DNA of 64,000 bases from Ruegeria discodermiae (GTDB taxonomy: Bacteria; Pseudomonadota; Alphaproteobacteria; Rhodobacterales; Rhodobacteraceae), in assembly GCF_030758345.1 (NCBI RefSeq), contig NZ_JAVAMO010000003.1, positions 310,001 to 374,000 of the forward strand. The letters are read 5' to 3'. This document shows positions 51,329 through 59,129 of this stretch, in pieces. Positions within the stretch are counted from its first letter, which is position 1. The number at the start of each line of letters is the position of its first letter. Made by a program: the position numbers and the translations under genes. Under the pieces are notes generated by a model. The model was not told the origin of the DNA. It saw only the letters and a list, made by a program, of their open reading frames with translations, and made no database searches.

Positions 51329-51967
51329 ATGACACGTACCTACCTCCCCGGCATTCTTGCCATGGCCGCCATTGTGGTTGCCTCCAACATTCTGGTTCAG
51401 TTCCTGATCCTCGACGGTCTGCTGACCTGGGGCGCGTTCACCTACCCCTGCGCCTTCATCGTCACCGACATCATGAACCGCGTTTACGGCGTGAAGGCCG
51501 CGCGCAAGGTTGTGTTTGCCGGCTTTGTCACCGGCATCCTCTGCTCACTGATCGGCAGCCAGATCATGCTTGAATTCGGCCCCGCCGTGCCGCTGCGCGT
51601 CGCCGTCGCCTCAGGCACCGCCTTCCTGATCGCACAGCTGACCGATGTGGCGCTCTTTGATCGCCTGCGCGCAGGCCGCTGGTGGCGTGCGCCGCTGGTT
51701 TCGACGCTGGTCGGCTCGGCACTGGACACGGCGCTGTTCTTCACCATCGCCTTCTCGGCCTCGGTCACGGTCTTCGGCGCAAATGCCGACGCTGCGATTT
51801 CCTGGGCGTGGGAGCCCGTGCCCTTCCTGCTCACCGGGCCCGAAGCGCCGCTCTGGGTGACGCTGGGTTTTGCCGACTGGCTGGTCAAGCTGGCGCTGGC
51901 GCTGCTGGCGCTGATCCCGTTCCGCCTGATCGTGGCGCGACTGACAGCAACTGCGCAGCCCGCATAA
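51329..51967 (+). CDS. Queuosine precursor transporter (YhhQ/VUT family)
   Basis: 212 aa with six predicted membrane segments. The family motif GAFTYPCAFIVTDIMNRVYG lies at about residues 32-51, followed by ARKVVFAGF and later FLIAQLTDVALFDRLR. The start is the ATG at 51329. YhhQ imports queuine precursors preQ0 or preQ1. I saw no recognisable preQ1 riboswitch in the 93 bp upstream. Confidence 0.9.
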   Translation: MTRTYLPGILAMAAIVVASNILVQFLILDGLLTWGAFTYPCAFIVTDIMNRVYGVKAARKVVFAGFVTGILCSLIGSQIMLEFGPAVPLRVAVASGTAFLIAQLTDVALFDRLRAGRWWRAPLVSTLVGSALDTALFFTIAFSASVTVFGANADAAISWAWEPVPFLLTGPEAPLWVTLGFADWLVKLALALLALIPFRLIVARLTATAQPA

Positions 51968-52027
51968 AAAACGCTTTGAGATCGGCACAGCTTGTGTCAC
52001 GCTCCTTGGTAACCGCAACAGTTAGAA

Positions 52028-52040
52028 AAGGAGGTGATCC
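52028..52040 (+). promoter_or_regulatory. 13-nt extended Shine-Dalgarno, exact complement of the 16S rRNA 3' end
   Basis: AAGGAGGTGATCC is the full complement of the universal bacterial 16S rRNA tail. It sits 1 base before the GTG of a tiny ORF, with the GGAGG core 7 bases away. Two downstream segments can pair with it: GGATCGCC (52085-52092, 8 bp) and ACCTCCT (52153-52159, 7 bp). Confidence 0.7.
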
Positions 52041-52041
52041 A

Positions 52042-52098
52042 GTGTCGAGAAAGAGATTGGAGAGAGGTGTCGGAACAACCGGGGGGATCGCCTGCTAG
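52042..52098 (+). CDS. 18-codon leader ORF upstream of arfB
   Basis: GTG start, then SRKRLERGVGTTGGIAC and TAG (18 residues, basic N-terminal half). The case for translation is the exceptional ribosome site immediately upstream. The ORF's last codons contain one of the two segments complementary to that ribosome site, as in attenuator leader peptides. No similar protein is known to me. It is followed by a hairpin (CGGAGC/GCTCCG), an anti-SD-like ACCTCCT and a terminator before arfB. Confidence 0.5.
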   Translation: MSRKRLERGVGTTGGIAC

Positions 52099-52170
52099 GG
52101 CAGCCCTTGGCGGAGCGCGCGCTCCGGCTGGTCGATTGATCTAACCGACCCAACCTCCTGAACTTTCGAA

Positions 52171-52198
52171 GGGCCGTCCCGCCAGGGCGGCCCTTTTT
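52171..52198 (+). terminator. Rho-independent terminator between the leader ORF and arfB
   Basis: GGGCCG plus CCC on the 5' side pairs with GGG plus CGGCCC around a GCCA loop (9 bp, one bulged T), followed by TTTTTG. The hairpin ends 31 bp before the arfB start, so it could end the upstream transcript or act as an attenuator for arfB. Confidence 0.75.
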
Positions 52199-52228
52199 GT
52201 TTCTGCACGGCCCGGTTAAGCTCCGCCC

Positions 52229-52648
52229 ATGCTCAGGATCGGCGACACTATCACCATTCACGACTGGGAGCTTACCGAAAGCTTCGTGCGCGCCTCGGGG
52301 CCGGGCGGGCAGAACGTAAACAAGGTCTCCACCGCTGTGGAGTTGCGGTTCGAAGCGGCCCGTTCGCCCTCGCTGCCCGACCCGGTCAAGGCGCGGCTGA
52401 AACGGCTGGCCGGCAGGAAATGGACCAAGGATGGCGCCATCATCATCCAATGCGACGAGACCCGCTCGCAGGCGCGCAACCGCGACATCGCGCGCGAACG
52501 GCTGGTCGAACTGATTACCCGCGCGCTAGTCAAACCGAAGCGCCGGGTGCCCACCAAGCCCACATACGGATCCGTGCGGCGCAGGCTGGAATCCAAAAAA
52601 GCGCGCGGCGCGGTCAAGGCATTGCGGGGCCGGATCAGCGACGAATAG
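52229..52648 (+). CDS. arfB: Alternative ribosome-rescue factor / peptidyl-tRNA hydrolase ArfB
   Basis: 139 aa, the ArfB (YaeJ) length. The catalytic GGQ motif is in GPGGQNVNKVSTAV (residues 27-40). The basic C-terminal tail (RRVPTKPTYGSVRRRLESKK) inserts into the empty mRNA channel of stalled ribosomes. It releases nascent chains from ribosomes lacking a stop codon. No strong ribosome site precedes the ATG. A structured leader with terminator lies directly upstream. Confidence 0.94.
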   Translation: MLRIGDTITIHDWELTESFVRASGPGGQNVNKVSTAVELRFEAARSPSLPDPVKARLKRLAGRKWTKDGAIIIQCDETRSQARNRDIARERLVELITRALVKPKRRVPTKPTYGSVRRRLESKKARGAVKALRGRISDE

Positions 52649-52711
52649 GCTGGCATCCCGTCAGCGCGCTGCTAGGGTTCGCACAACACAAGAGCAGGAG
52701 GAGGTGCGGCC

Positions 52712-53452
52712 ATGCGGCTGGAGGGGAAATCTGCCATTGTCACCGGCGGCGCGTCAGGCTTCGGCGCGGGCATCGCGCGCAAATTCGCGCAGGAAGGCGC
52801 GCGCGTGTTGATCGCCGATCTGAACCGCGAGGCGGCCGGGCAGATTGCGGCTGAGATCGGCGGCACCGCATGCGAGACAGACGTTTCCGAAGCGGTGTCG
52901 GTTGCGAAGATGGCGCATATGGCCGAAAACGCCTTTGGTCAGATCGACATTCTGGTCAACAATGCAGGCGTGACTCACATGCCCGCGCCGCTGGAAGAGG
53001 TCAGCGAAGGAGATTTCGACCGGGTTGTCGCGGTAAACATGAAATCGGTATACCTGACCGCCCGCACGTTGGTGCCGCAGATGAAGGCGCAGGGATTCGG
53101 CGCGATCCTGAACATCGCCTCGACCGCCGGGCTGTCGCCGCGCCCGAAACTGAACTGGTACAATGCCTCGAAAGGCTGGATGATCACCGCCACCAAGACG
53201 ATGGCGGTGGAGCTGGCCCCCGATGGCGTTCGCGTCAACGCGCTCTGCCCGGTGGCGGGCGAGACCCCGCTGCTGAAGTCCTTCATGGGCGAGGACACAC
53301 CAGAGATGCGCGCGAAGTTCCTGTCGACCATCCCGATCGGTCGCTTTTCGACCCCGCAGGATATGGGCAACGCGGCCTGCTTCCTGTGTTCAGACGAGGC
53401 CTCAATGATCACCGGCGCGGCGCTTGAGGTGGATGGCGGGCGGTGTATCTGA
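52712..53452 (+). CDS. SDR family oxidoreductase
   Basis: 246 aa classical short-chain dehydrogenase. Cofactor motif TGGASGFGAGIA (residues 11-22), NNAG near 88, catalytic Ser in NIASTAGLS and Y-x-x-x-K as WYNASKG near 153. An Asp at the end of beta-2 (LIADLNREAA) favours NAD over NADP. The C-terminal VDGGRCI is typical. The substrate is unknown. It precedes the P1 peptidase gene by 2 bp. Confidence 0.92.
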   Translation: MRLEGKSAIVTGGASGFGAGIARKFAQEGARVLIADLNREAAGQIAAEIGGTACETDVSEAVSVAKMAHMAENAFGQIDILVNNAGVTHMPAPLEEVSEGDFDRVVAVNMKSVYLTARTLVPQMKAQGFGAILNIASTAGLSPRPKLNWYNASKGWMITATKTMAVELAPDGVRVNALCPVAGETPLLKSFMGEDTPEMRAKFLSTIPIGRFSTPQDMGNAACFLCSDEASMITGAALEVDGGRCI

Positions 53453-53454
53453 CG

Positions 53455-54492
53455 ATGGAACCGGGGCCCCTCAACCTGATCACCGATATTGCCGGGCTGC
53501 GCGTGGGCAACGCGCAGGATGAGGCGCTGAAATCCGGGGTCACGGTCATGACGGCGGACGCGCCCTTTACCGCCTCGGTCCATGTGATGGGCGGCGCGCC
53601 GGGCACGCGCGAAACCGATCTGCTGGCCGCTGACAAGACCGTCTCGCAGATTGATGCGCTGGTCTTGTCGGGCGGTTCAGCCTTTGGGCTCGATGCCTGT
53701 TCGGGCGTGACCGAAGCACTGCGCAAGGCCGGGCGCGGTTTTCAGGTCGGCGAGGCTGTGGTGCCCATCGTGCCCGGCGCGATCCTGTTCGATCTGGTCA
53801 ATGGCGGCGACAAGGGCTGGGCGACAAACCCTTATGCCACCTTGGGAGGCGAGGCGTTTGCAGCGGCGGATACGATGTTCGACCTTGGCAGCGTCGGCGC
53901 TGGCACCGGCGCACTGAGCGCCAATCTCAAGGGCGGGCTTGGCTCTGCCTCGCTGGTTCTGCCCTCTGGCGTGACAGTTGGCGCGCTGGTCGCAGCCAAT
54001 CCGATGGGCAGCGTCACCACGCCGGGCGACACGCATTTCTGGGCCGCGCCGTTTGAGTTGAACGGCGAGTTCGGAGGCCTTGGCCCGGATGTGCGCGCAG
54101 GGTTGGGGCTGGACCTGAGCAGCCGTAAATCGGCGTTGTTTGCGCCCAAAGGCGACGAGCGCGCCAATACCACGATCGCCATCGTCGCCACCGATGCCGC
54201 GCTAAGCAAGGCGCAATGCAAGCGGATGTCCGTCGCCGCCCATGACGGGATCGCGCGCGCTGTGGTGCCTGCGCACAGCCCCGGCGACGGCGATCTGGTG
54301 TTCAGCGTCTCGACCAGCGCGCGCGAGTTGCGAAACCCACAGGTCGACCTGACCCTGATCGGCCATGCCGCAGCCCTCTGCCTCAGCCGGGCCATCGCGC
54401 GGGCAACCTATCTGGCGCGCCCCGCTGAGGGCGACCTTTTGCCCTGCTGGATTGACATCCGTCAAGGCAGCGCAAAAAGCGAACTGCCATAA
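53455..54492 (+). CDS. P1 family peptidase (DmpA/S58 autoprocessing aminopeptidase)
   Basis: 345 aa from the ATG at 53455; a GTG four codons earlier overlaps the SDR stop. Family segments are LITDIAGLRVGNAQDEALKS at the N-terminus, VLSGGSAFGLDA (about 75-86) and GAGTGALSANLKGGLGSAS. ERANTTIAIVATDA (about 235-248) is the site where the family self-cleaves before a Ser or Thr nucleophile. These are N-terminal nucleophile hydrolases acting on D- or beta-amino-acid peptides in some members. No signal peptide is seen. Confidence 0.9.
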   Translation: MEPGPLNLITDIAGLRVGNAQDEALKSGVTVMTADAPFTASVHVMGGAPGTRETDLLAADKTVSQIDALVLSGGSAFGLDACSGVTEALRKAGRGFQVGEAVVPIVPGAILFDLVNGGDKGWATNPYATLGGEAFAAADTMFDLGSVGAGTGALSANLKGGLGSASLVLPSGVTVGALVAANPMGSVTTPGDTHFWAAPFELNGEFGGLGPDVRAGLGLDLSSRKSALFAPKGDERANTTIAIVATDAALSKAQCKRMSVAAHDGIARAVVPAHSPGDGDLVFSVSTSARELRNPQVDLTLIGHAAALCLSRAIARATYLARPAEGDLLPCWIDIRQGSAKSELP

Positions 54493-54584
54493 GCGCGAGG
54501 CGAGGGCGGCGCGGCATTCTATCCGATTGACTTTGGCTACTTCGACCGCCCATTTGTCGGTAGCCACGCAAATGGAGCCAGAGT

Positions 54585-54998
54585 ATGAAATACACGTTTA
54601 GCGCCGCTATCGCCGCTCTGATGATCGCCACGCCGGTATTGGCTGAAGGCGACGCAGAAGCGGGCAAAAAAGCCTTCAATAAGTGCAAAGCATGCCACGC
54701 GGTCGTCACCGCCTCGGACGAAGTCATCGTGAAGGGCGGCAAAACCGGGCCGAACCTTTATGGTATCATTGGCCAGACTGCAGGCACGGTAGAAGGTTAC
54801 AAGTACGGCCCCAGCCTTGTTGCAGCAGGCGAGGGCGGGCTGGTCTGGGACGAAACGACCTTTGTCGAATATACCACGGACCCCAAGAAATTCCTGCAGA
54901 CCTATCTGGACGACCCCAAAGCCAAGTCCAAGATGACCTTCAAGCTGAAAAAAGGTGGCGAAGATATCTATGCCTTCCTGACCAGCGCGAGCGAGTAA
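54585..54998 (+). CDS. Periplasmic class I cytochrome c (c2/c550 type)
   Basis: 137 aa. Signal peptide MKYTFSAAIAALMIATPVLA. Haem motif CKACH at residues 34-38. The axial Met lies in KSKMTFKLKK near residue 117, as in Paracoccus c550 and Rhodobacter c2. GKTGPNLYGIIGQTAG is the conserved loop. It carries electrons between the bc1 complex and terminal oxidases or reductases in the periplasm. A terminator hairpin follows at 55031. Confidence 0.93.
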   Translation: MKYTFSAAIAALMIATPVLAEGDAEAGKKAFNKCKACHAVVTASDEVIVKGGKTGPNLYGIIGQTAGTVEGYKYGPSLVAAGEGGLVWDETTFVEYTTDPKKFLQTYLDDPKAKSKMTFKLKKGGEDIYAFLTSASE

Positions 54999-55030
54999 AG
55001 GACCGGCAAAGTTTTGAGATGCCGACAAAA

Positions 55031-55058
55031 GGCCGCAGGTTCCCCCCTGCGGCCTTTC
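55031..55058. terminator. Rho-independent terminator after the cytochrome c gene
   Basis: GGCCGCAGG (55031-55039) and CCTGCGGCC (55046-55054) form a perfect 9-bp stem with a 6-nt loop, preceded by AAAA and followed by TTT. The U-tract is short, so efficiency is uncertain. The remaining 126 bp before idi show no other element. Confidence 0.7.
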
Positions 55059-55184
55059 GCACGATTGAACGGCTGGCCGATTGGGTTCACTTTGGCTACA
55101 GCGCTGTTGTCGCCGGCGGGATAAAGGCCGGTGCAATCAGCACAAGTCAGGGCCTGCGCAGACAGGCCGAAGGGAGACATCAAT

Positions 55185-55727
55185 ATGGCGGCGATGATCC
55201 CGGCCTGGGTCGATGGCAAGCTGGTTCCGTATGGCAAACTGGAAGCGCATCAGCACGGCCTGAAACACAAGGCGGTTTCGGTCTTTGTCATTCGCGGCAT
55301 GAACATCCTGATCCAGCAGCGCGCCATGTGCAAATACCACACGCCCGGCCTGTGGGCGAATACCTGCTGCACCCATCCCGACTGGGACGAGGCCTCGTCA
55401 GTTTGCGCCGTGCGCCGCCTGCGCGAAGAGCTGGGAATCACCGGGCTCTACCCGGAATTCCGCCATCAGCTTGAATACCGCGCTGATGTGGGCTCGGGCC
55501 TGATTGAGCATGAGGTGGTCGACGTGTTCCTGGCGCATGCCCGCAAGACGGTCGCAGAAGACCCGAACCCCGATGAGGTCATGGACACGCGCTGGATCAA
55601 CTATCACGATCTGCAGGCCGAGGTTGCCCGGCACCCCGAGAGGTTCACGCCCTGGCTCAAAATCTATCTCGAAAAATACGCCGACACGATTTTTGGTCCC
55701 GATCTGATCATCTCGGCCACCAACTGA
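55185..55727 (+). CDS. idi: Isopentenyl-diphosphate delta-isomerase, type I
   Basis: 180 aa from the ATG at 55185 (AGGGAG ribosome site). NUDIX fold with LWANTCCTHP (catalytic Cys, around residue 66) and RRLREELGI (metal Glu, about 84-92). The EYRADVGSGLIEHEVVDVF block holds the second catalytic Glu region. It interconverts IPP and DMAPP for quinone and carotenoid precursors. It converges with panC, 10 bp between stops. Confidence 0.94.
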   Translation: MAAMIPAWVDGKLVPYGKLEAHQHGLKHKAVSVFVIRGMNILIQQRAMCKYHTPGLWANTCCTHPDWDEASSVCAVRRLREELGITGLYPEFRHQLEYRADVGSGLIEHEVVDVFLAHARKTVAEDPNPDEVMDTRWINYHDLQAEVARHPERFTPWLKIYLEKYADTIFGPDLIISATN

Positions 55728-55737
55728 ACGCGCGCCC

Positions 55738-56586
55738 TCAGCGCGCGGGGATGGCGATATTGTCGATCAGGCGGACACCTTCGATGAAGGCCGCTGCAAA
55801 GAGCCTTGCATCGGTGCTGACGCTGTCCAGAGGCGCGAGCGTCTCGACGTCCCGCAATTCCAGGTATTCAACCGGATCAAAGCCCGCCTGTTCCAGCCGC
55901 CGCACCGCGTCGGCCTGCAGTGGCGCGAACCGCGTACCATCAGCCAAGGCCTGCGCCACTTCGCGCATCACCTGATGCAACGCCGCCGCCTGACGCATCC
56001 CCGCCTCGCTCAGCCGCCGGTTTCGCGACGACATGGCCAGCCCGGATGCCTCGCGCACGGTCTCGCATCCAACCACCTCGATGGGGATGTTGAGATCGGC
56101 GGCCATGCGGCGCACGACCAGAAGCTGTTGATAATCCTTCTCGCCAAAATAGGCCCGGTCGGCCTGGGTCTTGAGGAACAGCTTGGCGACCACCGTGGCG
56201 ACACCATCGAAATGACCCGGCCGGTTTGGCCCTTCCATCATGTCGGTCAGCCCGTCAACCGTGATGGTTGTGGCAAAGCCTGAGGGATAGACCTCCTCCG
56301 GGGTGGGCGCGTAGATCAGATCGACGCCCAGCGGCGACAGCTTGCCAGCGTCCTCTTCCTCGACCCGGGGATAGCTGGTCAGGTCGCCGGGACTGTTGAA
56401 CTGCATCGGATTCACGAAGATCGTGACAACGATCCGATCACATTGCGCCTTGGCCGCCTCGACCAGCGACAGATGCCCCTCATGCAGGGCGCCCATCGTC
56501 GGCACCACACCCACGCTTTGGCCTTCAGAGCGCCACTGCGCCGTCTCAGCGCGAAGATCATTTAAACGGCGCAGGATGCGGGTCAT
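55738..56586 (-). CDS. panC: Pantothenate synthetase
   Basis: 282 aa, standard length. [19 protein letters not shown] (about 27-45) carries the HIGH-like ATP site. [38 protein letters not shown] and SSRNRRLS (the KMSKS-like loop) follow in order. It joins pantoate and beta-alanine using ATP. The start overlaps the panB stop by 4 bp, so the two genes are coupled. Confidence 0.96.
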   Translation of the reverse strand: MTRILRRLNDLRAETAQWRSEGQSVGVVPTMGALHEGHLSLVEAAKAQCDRIVVTIFVNPMQFNSPGDLTSYPRVEEEDAGKLSPLGVDLIYAPTPEEVYPSGFATTITVDGLTDMMEGPNRPGHFDGVATVVAKLFLKTQADRAYFGEKDYQQLLVVRRMAADLNIPIEVVGCETVREASGLAMSSRNRRLSEAGMRQAAALHQVMREVAQALADGTRFAPLQADAVRRLEQAGFDPVEYLELRDVETLAPLDSVSTDARLFAAAFIEGVRLIDNIAIPAR

Positions 56587-57422
56587 GATTTCGGGGCCTT
56601 TTGCGGGGCCTGATCCGCAAACACATGCTCCGCAGCAGGAAAGGTGCGGGCGCGCACCTCAGCCGCGTATTCGGCGATGGCCGCCTCGGCCAGAGGACCA
56701 AGATCGGCATAGCGTTTGACAAATTTCGGTTTGAAGGCAGTGAAAAAGCCCAGCATGTCATCAACCACCAGAATCTGGCCGTCGCAACCCGCCGAGGCAC
56801 CGATGCCAATGCTGGGAATTGCAACCTCGGCGGTGATCCGGTCTGCCAGGGTCTGGGGCACCTTTTCCAGCACCACCGAGAACGCGCCCGCATCCGCGAC
56901 CGCGCGCGCATCCGCCAGTACCGCTTCGGCCTGCTCCTCGCGGCCCTGAACCTTATAGCCGCCCAGCGTGTTCACCGATTGCGGGGTCAGCCCGATATGC
57001 GCCATCACCGGAATGCCGCGCCGCACTAGAAAGCGGATGGTTTCGGCCATCTCGACCCCGCCCTCCAGCTTCACCGCGCCCGCGCCGGTCTCGGCCATCA
57101 GGCGAGCGGCGTTGCGAAACGCCTGCGCCGAGCCTTCTTCGTAGGACCCGAACGGCATGTCGATCACCATCATCGACCGGCTGAGCCCGCGCGCCACAGC
57201 CTGACCGTGCAGGATCATCATCTCCATCGTCACGCCCAGCGTCGAGGGCAGCCCATGCAGGACCATCCCCACACTGTCCCCCACCAGCACAAAATCGCAA
57301 TGACCATCCATCATCTGCGCCATCGGCGTGGTGTAGGCGGTCAGGCTGACCAACGGATCGCCGCCTTTCCGGCCCAGGATGTCATCGGCGTTCGGGGCTG
57401 TCTTGCGGGCTGTGGCGCTCAT
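56583..57422 (-). CDS. panB: 3-methyl-2-oxobutanoate hydroxymethyltransferase
   Basis: 279 aa from the ATG at 57422 ([20 protein letters not shown]). [15 protein letters not shown] (about 23-37), [17 protein letters not shown] (metal Asp), [10 protein letters not shown] and [22 protein letters not shown] match PanB. VFADQAP lies at the C-terminal end. It makes ketopantoate from alpha-ketoisovalerate and methylene-tetrahydrofolate, the first committed step to CoA. It is upstream of panC in a two-gene operon. Confidence 0.96.
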   Translation of the reverse strand: MSATARKTAPNADDILGRKGGDPLVSLTAYTTPMAQMMDGHCDFVLVGDSVGMVLHGLPSTLGVTMEMMILHGQAVARGLSRSMMVIDMPFGSYEEGSAQAFRNAARLMAETGAGAVKLEGGVEMAETIRFLVRRGIPVMAHIGLTPQSVNTLGGYKVQGREEQAEAVLADARAVADAGAFSVVLEKVPQTLADRITAEVAIPSIGIGASAGCDGQILVVDDMLGFFTAFKPKFVKRYADLGPLAEAAIAEYAAEVRARTFPAAEHVFADQAPQKAPKS

Positions 57423-57580
57423 GAGCTTGCTTTCGACGAACTGCGGTTCCGGCGGAGATACCAACTGTCACGCGCCAGATGAAGACCGGTTGCGCCAACA
57501 TATACTTGAATGACCTAAGGTTTCCGACCAGAGTTGGCCAAAGGCCGGGCCAAGGCCAAAGGGATTTCTGGGAGGATACT

Positions 57581-59068
57581 ATGGGGATTTTCGATTCGCG
57601 GTCTGTGAAACTGGCGGGTGCATTGGTCGCCGGTCTGTGGTGGTCAACGGCCCATGCCCAGAGCGACATCACCATCGCGCTGCAACTGGAACCACCGCAT
57701 CTGGACCCCACAAGCGCTGCGGCGCAGGCCATCGACTCAGTCCTCTATACCAATGTCTTCGAGGGGCTGACTCGCTTCATGGGCGACGGCTCGATCGTGC
57801 CGGGTCTGGCCGAAAGCTGGGAGATTTCAGACGACGGCAAGACCTATACCTTCAAGCTGCGCGAGGGCGTGAGTTTCCATGACGGCGCGCCGATGAGCGC
57901 CGAGGACGTGAAATTCAGCCTCGACCGCGCCCGTGCCGAAGACAGCGCAAACGCCCAGAAGGCGCTGTTTGACGGGATTGCCGAGGTCACCGTGCTGGAC
58001 CCGCTGACCGTTCAGGTGACCCTGGCCAACCCCAATGGCAGCCTGCTGTTCAATCTGGCCTGGGGGGACGCGGTGATCGTATCCGAGGCGAGCATCGCTG
58101 ATATCAAGACCAACCCGGTCGGCACCGGCGCCTACAAATTCGCGGAATGGGTGCAGGGGGATCGCATCGAACTCACCCGCAACGATGCCTATTGGGGCGA
58201 CGCCCCGGCGCTGGAAAGTGCGACGTTCAAATTCATCTCGGACCCCACCGCCGCCTTTGCCGCCGTGATGGCCGAGGATGTGGACGTGTTCGACAACTTC
58301 CCCGCGCCGGAAAACCTGCCGCAATTCGAGGCTGACCCGCGCTTTCAGGTGCTGGTCGGTTCGAACGAAGGCGAAACGATCCTCAGCACCAACAACAAAC
58401 AGCCGCCCTTTGATGATATCCGGGTGCGTCAGGCGATCGCCCATGCCATCGACCGTCAGGCGATCATTGATGGAGCGATGTTCGGCTATGGCACACCTAT
58501 CGGCAGCCACTTCGCGCCGCATCACCCGGCTTATGTGGATCTGACCGGCAATTCGGCCTTCGACCCCGAAAAGTCGAAGGCGCTCTTGGCCGAGGCCGGG
58601 ATGGCTGACGGGTTCGAGACCACCTTGCATCTGCCGCCGCCATCTTACGCGCGGCGCGGCGGCGAGATCGTCGCGGCGCAACTGGCTGAGGTCGGCATCA
58701 CCGCCGAGATCATCAATGTGGAATGGGCGCAATGGCTGGAATCGGTCTTCAAGGGCAAGAATTTCGGCCTGACCATCGTCAGCCACACCGAGCCGATGGA
58801 TATCGGCATCTATGCGCGGCCCGACTATTACTTCCAGTACGACAATCCCGAATTCCAAACCCTGATGGAGACGCTCAACACCACCACCGATCCGGCAGAA
58901 CGCGACGCCCTGCTCAAACAGGCACAGCAAATCATCGCGGAGGATTACGTGAATGGGTTCCTGTTCCAATGGGCCAAGCTCAGCGTCGCCAAGGCCGGGG
59001 TGCAGGGGCTGTGGGCGGACGCCCCCACAGCGGCCATCGACCTGACCAGCATATCCTGGTCAGAATGA
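57581..59068 (+). CDS. ABC transporter substrate-binding protein, oligopeptide type (SBP_bac_5)
   Basis: 495 aa from the ATG at 57581 (GGGAGGA ribosome site); the frame is open earlier without a start signal. The signal peptide ends near residue 26 (WWSTAHA/QSDITI). LEPPHLDPTS and YTFKLREGVSFHDGAP mark the family. TNPVGTGAYKFAEWVQGD and IRVRQAIAHAIDRQAI are further DppA-type blocks. It is the first gene of an operon whose second gene is a ligand-gated ion channel. The ligand is unknown. Confidence 0.93.
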   Translation: MGIFDSRSVKLAGALVAGLWWSTAHAQSDITIALQLEPPHLDPTSAAAQAIDSVLYTNVFEGLTRFMGDGSIVPGLAESWEISDDGKTYTFKLREGVSFHDGAPMSAEDVKFSLDRARAEDSANAQKALFDGIAEVTVLDPLTVQVTLANPNGSLLFNLAWGDAVIVSEASIADIKTNPVGTGAYKFAEWVQGDRIELTRNDAYWGDAPALESATFKFISDPTAAFAAVMAEDVDVFDNFPAPENLPQFEADPRFQVLVGSNEGETILSTNNKQPPFDDIRVRQAIAHAIDRQAIIDGAMFGYGTPIGSHFAPHHPAYVDLTGNSAFDPEKSKALLAEAGMADGFETTLHLPPPSYARRGGEIVAAQLAEVGITAEIINVEWAQWLESVFKGKNFGLTIVSHTEPMDIGIYARPDYYFQYDNPEFQTLMETLNTTTDPAERDALLKQAQQIIAEDYVNGFLFQWAKLSVAKAGVQGLWADAPTAAIDLTSISWSE

Positions 59069-59074
59069 CTAAAA

Positions 59075-59103
59075 GGGCGGCGCGCCACGCGGATGCGTCG
59101 CCC
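59075..59103 (+). other. Intercistronic hairpin after the second binding-protein gene
   Basis: GGGCGGCGC (59075-59083) pairs with GCGTCGCCC (59095-59103), one G-U pair, around an 11-nt loop. Position and geometry match the hairpin after the first binding-protein gene at 16047. There is no T-tract. Confidence 0.6.
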
Positions 59104-59129
59104 TCTCGTGCCAGCTTGACATTCAAGAG

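Noticed and set aside
52028-52040. 16S rRNA fragment
   Set aside because: Only 13 nt match, on the complementary strand, and the flanking bases do not continue as rRNA; it is better explained as an extended ribosome binding site.
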